Numbered from the stretch's first letter, positions 25,201 to 33,162 are shown. The stretch is 64,000 bases of DNA from Pseudooceanicola nanhaiensis DSM 18065 (GCF_000688295.1 NZ_JHZF01000019.1:1-64000), one strand, 5' to 3'. The notes: generated by a model from the sequence alone, not told the origin. Program-made: numbers and translations.

Positions 25201-26477
25201 TCCTCGATCAACCGTGCGGGCAGGCGCAAGTCATCACTGCCCGTGTTTGAGGGCATGGGCGGGGCAACCGAGGCCATGGCGATGCTCTCGACGAGCGGCG
25301 TGGGATGTTCTTGCGCACCCGCGATCTCGATCCGCTGCGGACGGTAGCGCGCATAGATGTCCGAGATGGGCGTGTTGTCGCGCGGGATATCGAGGCTCTT
25401 GAAAGTGAGCGGGACAACGGCATTGGCCCGAGATTTGGAGGCGGCGACAGGCGCAGCAGCGGTCTTGCGCGGGGCAGATGATGGAACGATCGGTCGCGCA
25501 TGAGGGATCGCTTCAGCCCGTTGGACGGGGCGCATCTCGGGCCGGGTCGCGGCAACTGCGTCGACAAAAGGAAGGGCTTCATCCAAGTCCCGGACACTGG
25601 CGCGGATCATTTCGCCGTCCTCCTGCACCTTGTCGAAGACCATCAGCTGGGTTTCGACAGAGGTGCCGAGCTTGCGATAGACCTGTCCCGGCATCGTCAG
25701 CGCCAATCGCGGCGTCAGGAGACCGCAGGCGCGGGACCAATGCGCGGCATCGCGTTCGGGCGTGAATCCCGGCGGCATGATCGCCACCAGCCGCCCGCCG
25801 GGTGCCAGGCGCTTTGCAGCCGCGATGAGATGCTTGGCGGCGATGTGCTTGTCTCGGGAGCGATCGACCGAGGAGGCGAAGGGCGGGTTCATCACCACGA
25901 CCTCGGGTAGAACCGGCGTCTGCAGCAGATCATCGATATGCTCGCCGTCATGGCCTGTGACCTCGCCGCCGAAAACCGCGCGCAGGAGGCGCTGGCGAAA
26001 GGGGTCGATCTCGTTGAGCAGAAGCGTGGCACCGGCCCGGGCGGCGAAAGCAGCCAGGGCACCGGTGCCAGCCGAGGGCTCCAGAACGGTCTCGCCCTTG
26101 CGGATCGCCGCGGCCCGCAAAACCAGCGCCGCGAATGGCAGCGGCGTGGAAAACTGCTGTAGCCGGATCTGCTGCTCTGACCGGCGGGTTTCCGTCAGGA
26201 GCCGTGAGGCAAGTAGCCTTGCAGCGGCGGTGTCACCTGCCGCGCCGTTCCCACGCAGCAGCACCTGGACAGCCGCTGCCTGCATCATGTCATAGGCCAT
26301 GCGCCAGTCCCAGGCGCCACCGGCATCGCTGCCATGAAACGTCTCGCGCATGATACGCGCGAGCGCTGAACTGCGCAGGGGCTGGTCATCGACCTCCGTG
26401 CCGATTTGCGCGAGGGCAGAGGCGAGATCGGCTTCGGAGATTGCGAGAGCCGGGTTGGCCGTTCTGGGTTTGGACAT
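22215..26477 (-). CDS. Strawberry-notch helicase with N-terminal DNA methylase
   Basis: A large protein of 1420 residues. Residues about 100-310 are an adenine-specific methylase-like domain: LEPSAGTGALAAFAARAGA for SAM binding and VVVMNPPF as the catalytic motif. From about 430 on is a superfamily-2, strawberry-notch-type helicase: DGTGCGKGRECAGLIL (motif I), LAFDEAHAMQN (motif II) and, late, FSDAGGTGRSYHAAQ and QGLGRTHRSAQ (motifs V/VI). Such fusions are plasmid hallmarks in Alphaproteobacteria; their role is unproven, and protection or processing of transferred DNA is a guess. The start at 26477 (MSKPRTANPALAIS) is chosen because AAGGAAAATCCCC precedes it. Confidence 0.85.
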   Translation of the reverse strand: MSKPRTANPALAISEADLASALAQIGTEVDDQPLRSSALARIMRETFHGSDAGGAWDWRMAYDMMQAAAVQVLLRGNGAAGDTAAARLLASRLLTETRRSEQQIRLQQFSTPLPFAALVLRAAAIRKGETVLEPSAGTGALAAFAARAGATLLLNEIDPFRQRLLRAVFGGEVTGHDGEHIDDLLQTPVLPEVVVMNPPFASSVDRSRDKHIAAKHLIAAAKRLAPGGRLVAIMPPGFTPERDAAHWSRACGLLTPRLALTMPGQVYRKLGTSVETQLMVFDKVQEDGEMIRASVRDLDEALPFVDAVAATRPEMRPVQRAEAIPHARPIVPSSAPRKTAAAPVAASKSRANAVVPLTFKSLDIPRDNTPISDIYARYRPQRIEIAGAQEHPTPLVESIAMASVAPPMPSNTGSDDLRLPARLIEEGHLSEAQLETIIMAHDAHGRDLPGRFAIDDDQTKLTRADDDPDARAYRLGYFLGDGTGCGKGRECAGLILVNWLAGRRKAIWVSKSATLIEDAIRDWTDLGGSPADIQPLSKWKPDQPVPMGDGILFVTYATLRSAGKCGTTRLSQTLDWMGEDFDGVLAFDEAHAMQNAAGSEQGRGVKPSQQGLAGLRLQLAAPRARVFYISATGATSVHNLAYAARLGLWGQGPEYPFPSRESFVSAMEAGGVAAMEVVARDLKTLGLYTARALSFDGVEYDVLEHALTPAQIEIYDAYAGAFRTIHHNLEAALTATGVNDASGETNASAARASAKSRFESTKQRFFNHLLMGMKAPTIIHAIADDLAAGKACVIQVVSTGESLLKRRLETMDPEDELVEGALTPRDYVLAYLEQAFPIHAQKLVEIDGNMVAEPLRDETGALVVSREALALRDAAMMELMTLAPIPSALDQILWAFGDEAVAEVTGRSIRPLKAEDGHLFIEKRAASSNSSETQAFMDGDKDILIFSDAGGTGRSYHAAQTAKNQKRRRHYLLEPGWRADAAIQGLGRTHRSAQVSAPFFRVCTSDVHGEKRFTSTIAKRLDQLGALTKGQRETGSQGMFREEDNLESPIARAALRGYFADLAAGRAEAMSYESFTDWTALRLIDKDGVLLEELPPIQRFLNRVLALPIHMQNALFAEFMRRIADQTERARAAGTLDLGVETLRGDKIEQVSTEDLWTCPKSGAVTRIIGLEVTDPVYVLDAEEAMSRNPDKLPMVNRASGRAALISARPMQMYDEDIVTLMRKAVRPNGSSYLEEARFTSSAWEDIDRPEFAKLWDAEAASLPKTTTTKLYLLTGLLLPIWKDIPTTNERIYRVTPDGATAMIGRTLSEEGAAALRASFLVSNPQTPQEMLTAALGTTTPVDLGRGLTLTRRRVAGEMRLELGGADKGMIEGLKAMGCFTEIIAFQLRVFLPHGDGIDTVSILARIVGQGTSNAADQAA

Positions 26478-26518
26478 GGGGATTTTCCTTTGGATCAGGG
26501 TCTGAGTTCCAAAGGACA

Positions 26519-26541
26519 AAAAGCCCGCTTTCGCTTTTCAG
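26519..26541. repeat. AAAGCYYGCTTT hairpin element, site 3
   Basis: AAAAAGCCCGCTTTCGCTTTT. On the minus strand it reads as a hairpin with a TTTTT tail, just before the strawberry-notch gene. Confidence 0.5.
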
Positions 26542-26579
26542 GGTGACGTAGTCAGACCGCGCCGACCTCAAAGGCTTGG

Positions 26580-26732
26580 TCAGGACTTGGGTTCGACCTG
26601 CCGCTTCGCATCAATCAATGCCTGTGCGGCCTGCATCACCTGAACCTGAGATGTTCCCGAGCGTGCATCCTCCAGCGCGGCCTGCACCTGCGCGCAAAAC
26701 CACGTGTCATAAGAATTCGCTTCAGCGGCCAC
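26580..26732 (-). CDS. Small protein, 50 residues, antitoxin-like C-terminal motif
   Basis: The GTG at 26732 overlaps the stop of the 54-residue gene upstream (11 bp). The product (AAEANSYDTWFCAQVQAALED ... VMQAAQALIDAKRQVEPKS) resembles the YDxWF..xVxxAL.D block of stability-determinant/StbD-like antitoxins, but no toxin gene is adjacent apart from YhaV two genes upstream. Could be an orphan antitoxin remnant. Function unknown. Confidence 0.4.
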   Translation of the reverse strand: MAAEANSYDTWFCAQVQAALEDARSGTSQVQVMQAAQALIDAKRQVEPKS

Positions 26733-26886
26733 GGAAATGCTCCTCGAGCCCGATATCCAGCAGCTTGCCGAGGTCATCGGGCATGTCTGCAACGCGCACA
26801 GCAATTGGGAAACGGTGCCCCGTCAGGTCAGGCGCGCATTGCTCCTCTAGACCGAGGTGCTGCCTATCCTTTTCCGTCTCATTCAT
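26722..26886 (-). CDS. Small protein, 54 residues, unknown function
   Basis: Starts MNETEKDRQHLGLEEQCAPD and continues TGHRFPIAVRVADMPDDLGKLLDIGLEEHFRGR. The frame overlaps the next gene's GTG start, a sign of translational coupling and of a real gene. It carries no signal or membrane segment and I recognise no family. It lies between YhaV and the strawberry-notch gene. Confidence 0.4.
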   Translation of the reverse strand: MNETEKDRQHLGLEEQCAPDLTGHRFPIAVRVADMPDDLGKLLDIGLEEHFRGR

Positions 26887-26980
26887 TGTGCTTTCTCCGA
26901 CCGCATTATCAGCCGATGCTACATCTTCGAGCGTGGCGTCGTAAATGATAATGCCAAAGGGTCATAGCAAGCTGGCCCAC

Positions 26981-27499
26981 TTACCGATCGGGCACCGCTT
27001 CAAGGGATTTCTCGAACCGCTTGCCTGCCGCTGCAGCTTCTTTCAAGAGCGCGTCGAAATTGTCAGGTGGGTTGCCATCTTCCAGCATCCCTTTGAACGT
27101 CGCATAGGCATCCGTCTTGCTGCCATAGGCGCGCAGGGTCTTGTCGTCGTTCACCCATGCCACCACGATGACCTTCGCATCGCTGTTGAACCGGTAGAAC
27201 AGCCGATACTGCTGGAAGAATTTCGCCCGGAACCAGTGCTTGCGGTGATCGCCGAGTGTGCCGCCTTGCCGGAAGGCGGCGGCACCCGGATCTGCAGGTA
27301 TGGCCTCGGTGACCAGCTTGAAGATGGCGGCCAGCCGTTTCGTCGGGTTTTTCTTGTGCCAGGTCTTGGGATCGCGAGCCTTACGCGCCTCTACCTCCTC
27401 GACCAGCCCTTCGAGCTGGTCCAGAAAGAGTGGGTGCGCATAAATCGACCATCCATTCACGACAAGGGGCGCTTGGGCGGGCACGCTATCGCCGCTCAT
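26981..27499 (-). CDS. yhaV: YhaV-family toxin
   Basis: A 172-residue RelE-superfamily ribonuclease toxin of the YhaV type. Conserved parts: VNGWSIYAHPLFLDQLEGLVEEVE, KNPTKRLAAIFKLV, then the C-terminal RKHWFRAKFFQQYRLFYRFNSDAKVIVVAWVNDDKTLRAYGSKTDAYATFKGML. In the known system it cleaves mRNA on the ribosome and is neutralised by PrlF. Its start overlaps the PrlF-like gene by 4 bp (ATGA). Length is normal and the active-site region is intact, so it is probably functional. Confidence 0.88.
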   Translation of the reverse strand: MSGDSVPAQAPLVVNGWSIYAHPLFLDQLEGLVEEVEARKARDPKTWHKKNPTKRLAAIFKLVTEAIPADPGAAAFRQGGTLGDHRKHWFRAKFFQQYRLFYRFNSDAKVIVVAWVNDDKTLRAYGSKTDAYATFKGMLEDGNPPDNFDALLKEAAAAGKRFEKSLEAVPDR

Positions 27500-27822
27500 T
27501 CATCCTCGAGCGATAGCGGCGCATCGAGATCGACATCAACGTCTCCGACCAGTGCTGCAAGACGGTCATGCAAAGCCCCATCGAAAGCCCGAATGCGGTC
27601 CGGATGCGCCTTGATATCGGCCTCGACAAAATCGAGAAAGGCTCCGAGCACGGGATCTTCCTCGTCGCTGCGCACGGGCTCGATATAGACCCTGCCACTC
27701 GGCTCGGTGCAGTAACGAATCTGGTCGCCCTTGCCCAGCTTGAGCTGTTTGCGCACACCCGCCGGCACGGTCGTCTGATACCGATCCGTGAGTTTCGAGA
27801 CATCTTGTGCGAGGGCTGTCAT
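27496..27822 (-). CDS. prlF: PrlF-family antitoxin
   Basis: A 108-residue AbrB-type protein. The N-terminal swapped-hairpin DNA-binding fold reads SKLTDRYQTTVPAGVRKQLKLGKGDQIRYCTEPSGRVYIEPV; the rest is an acidic toxin-binding tail (DEEDPVLGAFLDFVEADIKAHPDRI...DAPLSLEDE). It should bind YhaV and repress the operon. The promoter just upstream overlaps a near-perfect inverted repeat, its likely operator. Confidence 0.88.
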   Translation of the reverse strand: MTALAQDVSKLTDRYQTTVPAGVRKQLKLGKGDQIRYCTEPSGRVYIEPVRSDEEDPVLGAFLDFVEADIKAHPDRIRAFDGALHDRLAALVGDVDVDLDAPLSLEDE

Positions 27823-27860
27823 GGCAGTCTCCTGAAGAAAAGGGGCTTTGCTGCCCGCGA

Positions 27861-27889
27861 TAGGTAATGCATTTGCATTGCCTTGTCAA
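27861..27889 (-). promoter_or_regulatory. prlF-yhaV promoter with overlapping operator
   Basis: On the minus strand -35 TTGACA (27884-27889) and -10 TACCTA (27861-27866) are 17 bp apart. The spacer and -10 are covered by the inverted repeat GGTAATGCATTTGCATTGCC (27863-27882), a good site for autorepression by PrlF. Confidence 0.65.
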
Positions 27890-27946
27890 GACAAGCCGCA
27901 GCATCTGCTGTCGCCGGGCAGGTCGATGAACCGTCCGGCGCAGGAC

Positions 27947-28600
27947 CTAATTTCGCCCCGCCAGGAACTCCGCCAGCACCGGGCTAGCCGCACCTTTCGT
28001 GGAGCTGAGCAGCTCCGAGCCCGCAAGCGAGGCCTTCGACAGGCGTACGAGCCCACCAGTTTCCTCGATGCGGTAGCAGCGGCGCTTTTGCCGCCCACGC
28101 CTGTAGTGGGTCGCGGTGACAATCTGGCAGGTACTGCCATCGGTGAGCGTCACAGGGGTGGCGAGCTTGATCTTGTCGCCTTCCTCGTAGTCCGGGATCG
28201 CAGCCCAGTCCTGGCAGCGCTGGCGCCAGGCATGAGCATAGCTGTCTGGGTCTTTCAGCTCGGACAGCAGGGCCAATAGGCTCAGTGGCGCGCGGGATTC
28301 GACCGGTCCCGCGCTTTCCTCCATGTCCTTGTAGCCCCAGCAGCCGTCATCATATCGGGTAAGGAATACGGCGGCGAAAGTGATCGAGCCGTCAGGATCG
28401 GTGACATAGGTCGCGTCCTCGACAGGGGTGCCGTCGCGATTGGTAACCCTAGCCGCTGCATACCAGGTGGAGCCAACCTTGCAGGCCTTGACCAGTTCAG
28501 TTTTGCGCGTGTCGCCCTCAAAGGTGCAGAGCCGGGCAATTTCCGCTTTCTCATCCGCGTAGGATTTGACGCGGCCGTCGGTGTAGAACAGCCATCCCAT
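27947..28600 (-). CDS. DUF6927 family protein
   Basis: A 217-residue protein beginning MGWLFYTDGRVKSYADEKAEIARLC. The family pattern continues with STWYAAARV, FLTRYDDGCWGYKDMEES and a C-terminal SH3-like stretch EEGDKIKLATPVTLTDGSTCQIVTATHYRRGRQKRRCYRI. DUF6927 proteins occur on alphaproteobacterial plasmids; the function is unknown. The start at 28600 has AGGACTC upstream; an earlier in-frame ATG lies in the leader. It is an independent gene upstream of prlF. Confidence 0.7.
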   Translation of the reverse strand: MGWLFYTDGRVKSYADEKAEIARLCTFEGDTRKTELVKACKVGSTWYAAARVTNRDGTPVEDATYVTDPDGSITFAAVFLTRYDDGCWGYKDMEESAGPVESRAPLSLLALLSELKDPDSYAHAWRQRCQDWAAIPDYEEGDKIKLATPVTLTDGSTCQIVTATHYRRGRQKRRCYRIEETGGLVRLSKASLAGSELLSSTKGAASPVLAEFLAGRN

Positions 28601-28701
28601 CTCAGAGTCCTTTCTCTCATTGGGGAATTGTTGTCGCCAATGTCCCGAGAGGGCCGCCGGCCCGGCAGGGTATTGGCGATGCATGTTTGAGAAAGGGCGC
28701 G

Positions 28702-29295
28702 TTACGCCGCCCTCCGGTCATCGATTTCCATCAGCGCATCGAGCGGCACGCGGTAGGGCTGCATGGCGTCAAAATCCTCGCAATTGCCACAGTTCTGCAC
28801 GATCGCAAAGGTGTCGCAGGCATCCTTGAGGATGACCCTGAAGGTGCCACCGAGGCCCGAGGGCACTTCGTAGGTCCCGCCGATGAGATAGTCCGAGGCC
28901 CGGCGCACGAAGACGCGGATGCTGTGGCCATCGGTGGCGAGCCGGATGGCCCCTCGCCCCCGGTCGATGAGCACCTGCACGTCATCCAGGATGTCGGTGT
29001 AAAACTGGCCGGTCAGATCGCGAAACGCCATGCGGCGCTGCGCCATCCAGTCGGTGTCCCGAAACGGGTTCATGCCGTCGGCGAAGGCGAAGGAGGGATC
29101 GGCCTGCTCGGTGGTAACGATACGGGTGGTCGTGCCATCGATGCCGTTTGAGCGCAGATGCACACCATTGCCGACGATGAGGATCAGGGCCGGCCTGTCC
29201 ACGGGCCCGTTCCAGTTGGGCAGGAAGGTCTTGCAGGCACGCGCATGTGCGATTTGCGCCGCAACAGCGGAGGCAGAGAACTTGAGAATAGCCAT
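28702..29295 (-). CDS. Hypothetical plasmid protein (possibly DUF3085-related)
   Basis: A 197-residue protein starting MAILKFSASAVAAQIAHARACKTFLPNWNG. The stretch PALILIVGNGVHLRSNGIDG is like the central VGDxGVYLxSNG motif of DUF3085 proteins, but the C-terminal half (RRMAFRDLTGQFYTDILDDVQVLIDRG...GGTFRVILKDACDTFAIVQNCG) does not fit that short family, so the link is weak. No catalytic motif is evident. The start at 29295 has GGGGAT next to the ATG and follows directly after the ParB-like gene's 3' region. Confidence 0.5.
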   Translation of the reverse strand: MAILKFSASAVAAQIAHARACKTFLPNWNGPVDRPALILIVGNGVHLRSNGIDGTTTRIVTTEQADPSFAFADGMNPFRDTDWMAQRRMAFRDLTGQFYTDILDDVQVLIDRGRGAIRLATDGHSIRVFVRRASDYLIGGTYEVPSGLGGTFRVILKDACDTFAIVQNCGNCEDFDAMQPYRVPLDALMEIDDRRAA

Positions 29296-29371
29296 GGGGA
29301 TGTCTTTCTGTTCGGTTTGGAAGGGTCGACCCGCGCGGGCGGCATGGTCCACGCGCGGGTCGCGTGAGGAC

Positions 29372-31354
29372 TCAGGCCGCTTGCGCGATGTCGCCGTCAG
29401 GCTCCGGGGTTTCCGCCGCGGGCTCCGCCTCATCACAGGCGACACCGGCTGTCTGCATCATGGGCGGGCACCAGGCGGCCACGGCAGCGCGCTGCGCGTC
29501 CGTGAGCGTGGCGAAGGGCTCGGCGAAGAGCTTGTCACAAAAGGCGACGATCTCCTTCTTGCTCGACGAGGCCAGCGTCACCGCCTCCTGGGCGAGACCC
29601 AGATCCTCGCCGAGGATCTTCAGGAGCCAAGCCTTCTTGAAGCGGTTGAAGAGCGCCGCATTCGGCGTCCAGTGGGAGCGGATGTCGGGCATGATCTCGA
29701 TCTCGAACGCATGCATCAGGCTGTCGCGCTGGCGGTCCCGCGCGAAGCAGGACTGCGTGGTGCTGGCCGTGGCATAGGCCACGAGCTTGGCCTTTTCGCC
29801 TGCCTCCAGCGCGCGAAACGCCGCGAACTGATCGGCGGGCGCGCGGGTGTCATCGAGCCAGGAGAGGTCCAGCGCCTCATGCGCCGCCGCCACCTGCTCG
29901 AGCGAGGTTGCGTCGATCTCGTCCATCTTGGCATGGCTGCGGTATTCCTTGCGGGCATCGATCTTGATCGCCTGCGTGACACTCATGCCGCTGGCCAGAA
30001 CGTCGCTCACCAGCTTGAAGAGCGTCAGATCGAGCGTAGCTTCCGGATGCAGCGCCATCGCGGCCCCAAGCGCCATGGCTCGCTCGGTCTTGAGGTCCTC
30101 AGCCAGTGAGGCCGGATAGGTGATTTCGCCGGCGTCTGGGGCCTCCTCCCCGGTCGGGCTAGCCGAGGAGCCGCGCGCGCCCTCCTTTTTGACGGTGTCT
30201 TCCGGGCGGACGAGGCCAACATGGAGGGTCACCTGCCCGCCCGACCAGGACGCGATTACCCCAGACCGCGCGAGGTCCTCGGCGCTGTAGGCCTCCTGCA
30301 GGTCGCGGGCTTCCTCTTCCAAGGCGTCCACGCGCTCGTAAAGCGCGTTGTAGGCACCGTCCTCGAGCCCCTCATCCTCCATCTCGAGCTGCAGTTTCTC
30401 AAGCTCGGCGGCGATCTCATCGATGCGTTTTTGCGCAGCCTCATCCGGTTCGATCGGGCCGGGATAGACGCGGCCGTAGTCGGCCATGGTCGCGTAATCA
30501 TAGCGGACCATCGCATCGGCCCAGGCAAAGCCCAGCCTCATACGCGCCTCTTCGGCAGCGGCACCGAGCTTCTCGAGCAAGATGGTCTCGACCAGAGCGG
30601 CATCCTCGAGCACGGAATGCTCTTCCAGAAGGTCAGCGGCGACAGCGCCGCCGCGCGCCTCGTAGTCTTCGCGCACGAAAGCTCCGATATCGTCACTGAC
30701 CTGCACGCCGCGGGATTTGAGCGCCTGGCGGACCGTATAGGCCTGCAGGTAGCTATCTTCCTTGGTGAGCGCCTCGAAGACTTCGCGCTGCACCTCCTGG
30801 CTCGGATGCTCCGCAAAGGCCTTCATCGTGTCGAGCGTGATCGTCTTGGCCCGGGCCGCAGCGCGAATGTCGGGGTGGATCAGACCGTAGCGCAACCGGC
30901 CTTTCACGGCCGCCACCGTGGTGCCGAAGGTCTTGGCGATCGTCTCGGGCGTCTGGCCGTCGACTTCCATCATCCGGGCGAAAGCCTCGAACTCGTCGAT
31001 GGCGTTCATGGGGGCCTGGGTGATGTTCTCGGCGAGGGACAGCGCCGTCGTCACGTCGCAATCCTCGGGCACAAGGCGGCAGTCGACCTTGGTTTTCGCG
31101 GTGAACCCCTTCTCGCTCTTGTCCGCGACCAGCTCCTTCAGGGCTGCATGGCGCCGTCCACCGGCCAGCACGGCGTATTTGCCGTCGAACTTCTGGACGA
31201 GGAGCGGCTGCAGGAGGCCCAGCACAGCGATGCTGGCCTTCAGATGCGCGATGTTCTCGGGGTCATAGGTTTCCGGCGCGTTGCTGCGCACATTGGCGGC
31301 ATGCGGGACGAGATCGCCGATAGCGACGGTGAGGGGGGCAAAACTTGTGGTCAT
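29372..31354 (-). CDS. ParB/RepB-like nuclease-domain protein
   Basis: A 660-residue protein. Residues about 5-110 are the ParB N-terminal domain: IGDLVPHAANVRSN, LKASIAVLGLLQPLLVQ, YAVLAGGRRHAALKEL and ALSLAENITQAPMNAIDEFEAFARM. A KorB/ParB-type helix-turn-helix follows (ETIAKTFGTTVAAVKGRLRYGLIHPDI). The last 400 residues are specific to this plasmid family, with coiled-coil segments near 310-350. These long ParB relatives are typical of roseobacter/rhizobial plasmids and are not the partition RepB, which lies at 48843-49775. Its exact role is unknown. Confidence 0.8.
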   Translation of the reverse strand: MTTSFAPLTVAIGDLVPHAANVRSNAPETYDPENIAHLKASIAVLGLLQPLLVQKFDGKYAVLAGGRRHAALKELVADKSEKGFTAKTKVDCRLVPEDCDVTTALSLAENITQAPMNAIDEFEAFARMMEVDGQTPETIAKTFGTTVAAVKGRLRYGLIHPDIRAAARAKTITLDTMKAFAEHPSQEVQREVFEALTKEDSYLQAYTVRQALKSRGVQVSDDIGAFVREDYEARGGAVAADLLEEHSVLEDAALVETILLEKLGAAAEEARMRLGFAWADAMVRYDYATMADYGRVYPGPIEPDEAAQKRIDEIAAELEKLQLEMEDEGLEDGAYNALYERVDALEEEARDLQEAYSAEDLARSGVIASWSGGQVTLHVGLVRPEDTVKKEGARGSSASPTGEEAPDAGEITYPASLAEDLKTERAMALGAAMALHPEATLDLTLFKLVSDVLASGMSVTQAIKIDARKEYRSHAKMDEIDATSLEQVAAAHEALDLSWLDDTRAPADQFAAFRALEAGEKAKLVAYATASTTQSCFARDRQRDSLMHAFEIEIMPDIRSHWTPNAALFNRFKKAWLLKILGEDLGLAQEAVTLASSSKKEIVAFCDKLFAEPFATLTDAQRAAVAAWCPPMMQTAGVACDEAEPAAETPEPDGDIAQAA

Positions 31355-31433
31355 GGGATATCCTTCCAGATGGGTTAGGTGTGGCCCGCGCCTCTACGCG
31401 CGGGACCAATCCCCGGCTTCGGGGATCACCACG

Positions 31434-31458
31434 AAAAAAGGCCCGCTTTGCCTTTTTT
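31434..31458. terminator. Bidirectional hairpin terminator (element site 4)
   Basis: AAAAAAGGC-ccgcttt-GCCTTTTTT: a nine-base-pair stem with A/T runs on both sides, able to terminate either strand. It separates DUF3768 from the ParB-like gene and is a member of the AAAGC..GCTTT element set. Confidence 0.7.
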
Positions 31459-31513
31459 GGGGGCAGCGGGCCTTAGTCGTCTGAGATGTCACGGGGAGGC
31501 GTCCCCTGCCCTT

Positions 31514-31903
31514 CTACCAGTCGCGCGCCAGCATGACGGTCAGTACGCGCATTGTGGTCACGGGATTGCCCGGGGTCTCGGCCCCGTAGCGGAAATCCGA
31601 ATCCGCTTCATAGAGATCGATTTTCCAGAACACGGTCTCGCCCCGGATCTCGACCGCTCCGAAATCATGCCATCCCTCGGGATCATTGTCCTGCTCAAAG
31701 GTGGTAAACTCACCGGTGGCTTTCACCGCCTCGGCCATAAAGCCGTCACCGGCCTCCATGAGCGAGCGGGTGACATGCATCCGGCCTTGGATGGGCTGCG
31801 CGGGCGGCACTCCAAGGCACGCGAGCTTGCGGAACGCGTCGTTCTGCGCGGCGATCACACTCGGATCCGGGCATTCTGTCTGGGGCTGTGCAGTGATGGT
31901 CAT
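31514..31903 (-). CDS. DUF3768 family protein
   Basis: A 129-residue protein with the DUF3768 signature: IAAQNDAFRKLACLG near the N-terminus, then QGRMHVTRSLMEAG, TFEQDNDPEGWHDFGAVEIRGETVFWKIDLYEADSDFRYGAETPGNPVTTMRVLTVMLARDW. The family is common on alphaproteobacterial plasmids; its function is unknown. It stands alone between two short hairpin elements. Confidence 0.85.
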   Translation of the reverse strand: MTITAQPQTECPDPSVIAAQNDAFRKLACLGVPPAQPIQGRMHVTRSLMEAGDGFMAEAVKATGEFTTFEQDNDPEGWHDFGAVEIRGETVFWKIDLYEADSDFRYGAETPGNPVTTMRVLTVMLARDW

Positions 31904-31938
31904 AGGGCTCTCCTTTGAGAAGTTGAAACACCCTTCCC

Positions 31939-31960
31939 AAAGCCTGCTTTTTCTTTTCTG
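31939..31960. repeat. AAAGCYYGCTTT hairpin element, site 5
   Basis: AAAGC-ct-GCTTT followed by TTCTTTTCT, 36 bp upstream of the DUF3768 start. Confidence 0.45.
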
Positions 31961-31990
31961 CTTGGCGGAAGGACCGAAGCAGAAGGTGCC

Positions 31991-32200
31991 CTACCCGAAC
32001 AGCCCCTTGGGTCTGTAATTCGGGTTAGGGATGGTTTCGATCCAGCCGCCTTGGTGCTTGATGCTCTCGAGCGCTGCCGAGAGCGGATAAGCACCCTCGG
32101 ACGGGCTCCACCAATAGGCACCGCGCTTGAAGGTGATGATCTTGCGGCGGCCGTCTTCAAAGCAGGCCACCCGCAGCGCCTTGGGTTCCTTGCGTGACAT
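31991..32200 (-). CDS. Small plasmid protein, 69 residues
   Basis: Starts MSRKEPKALRVACFEDGRRKIITFKRGAYWWSPSEGAYPLSAALESIKHQGGW. Basic N-terminus, then an aromatic-rich core. I cannot name a family; such short proteins next to ArdC are frequent on plasmids of this type. It follows ArdC by about 23 bp and may share its transcript. Confidence 0.55.
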   Translation of the reverse strand: MSRKEPKALRVACFEDGRRKIITFKRGAYWWSPSEGAYPLSAALESIKHQGGWIETIPNPNYRPKGLFG

Positions 32201-32223
32201 GCGAGTCTCCGTTCTCCGTGTGG

Positions 32224-33162
32224 TCAGGCGGCCTCGGCACTGCGCCCTGCCCTGCCCACCTCCGATCTGGCGATCAGATAGTCGCAGGCGCGCTGCGCAT
32301 CGGCGGCATGGCGGAAGATCGCACCCTTGTCCGACCGAAGAACGCGCAACCAGTTGTGGAGGTAGGCGGCATTCATCTCGAGCGTATGCGCCGTGAAGCC
32401 GAGCGTCTGACCCAGGAACACCGAGGTCAGTTCCGCGACGATCTCCTCGCGCGCATAGGACGTGTTGCCAAACTTCGAGAACCCGAAATCACGGTTCAGT
32501 CGATGTGGGGCTTTCGTGGCATGGGCCAGCTCATGGGCCCAGACCCCGTAGAAATTGCGCGGGTCCTGGAACCGCGTGATGGATGGCATATAGACCTTGT
32601 CCACGGGGGGCAAATAGTACGCCTCCGTGCCCGTGAAGACGGTTGTGATGTCGATGGCATCGAAAAACGCCTGCATGTGCGGGATCGGCTCGGACGGCGG
32701 ATGCTCGGGTACGGGCTCCGGGTCAGGGTAGAAACTGTCGGGCAGGCCATCGATCTGGCAGGCATTGAACACGCGATAGGATTTCTGGAAGCGGAAGATG
32801 CGGGCTTCCTCGGAGCGATCATCGCCATCGCTGCGGTCGTCCTCGCCGCCCGCGTCTTTCCGGCTTTGGCCGTAATAGACGACGACAGAGGATTTCTCGC
32901 CCTTGCGGACCTTTGCGTCCAACGCATTGGCCTGAGGCAGAGTCATCCAGAAGGGAGAGCTGTGGCCCGCCATCACGGTCCGCATCGTCAGCAGGAAGTT
33001 GTTCACCCCCTGGTAGGGTTCGCCGCCCACGCGCAGGGGGCGTGAGCTGCCGCCTGCGGTCCAGGGCTTGCGCCACGGCAGGACGCCGCGCTCGATGATG
33101 CGGATGATTTCGTTTGTGATGACCTCGGAGGCATCGAATTTGGGCGTGCGGGATCGGGCCAT
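32224..33162 (-). CDS. ardC: ArdC-like antirestriction protein (ssDNA-binding zincin)
   Basis: A 312-residue protein with two domains. Residues about 10-130 are the ArdC N-terminal ssDNA-binding domain (ITNEIIRIIERGVLPWRKPWTAGG...GVNNFLLTM...FWMTLPQANALDAKVRKGEKSSVVVYYG). Residues about 175-290 are a zincin-like peptidase with WAHELAHAT and the downstream YAREEIVAELTSVFLG. ArdC proteins protect incoming single-stranded plasmid DNA from host nucleases and restriction during conjugation. The gene fits the mobilization functions at 6-11 kb. Both metal-binding elements are intact. Confidence 0.85.
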   Translation of the reverse strand: MARSRTPKFDASEVITNEIIRIIERGVLPWRKPWTAGGSSRPLRVGGEPYQGVNNFLLTMRTVMAGHSSPFWMTLPQANALDAKVRKGEKSSVVVYYGQSRKDAGGEDDRSDGDDRSEEARIFRFQKSYRVFNACQIDGLPDSFYPDPEPVPEHPPSEPIPHMQAFFDAIDITTVFTGTEAYYLPPVDKVYMPSITRFQDPRNFYGVWAHELAHATKAPHRLNRDFGFSKFGNTSYAREEIVAELTSVFLGQTLGFTAHTLEMNAAYLHNWLRVLRSDKGAIFRHAADAQRACDYLIARSEVGRAGRSAEAA

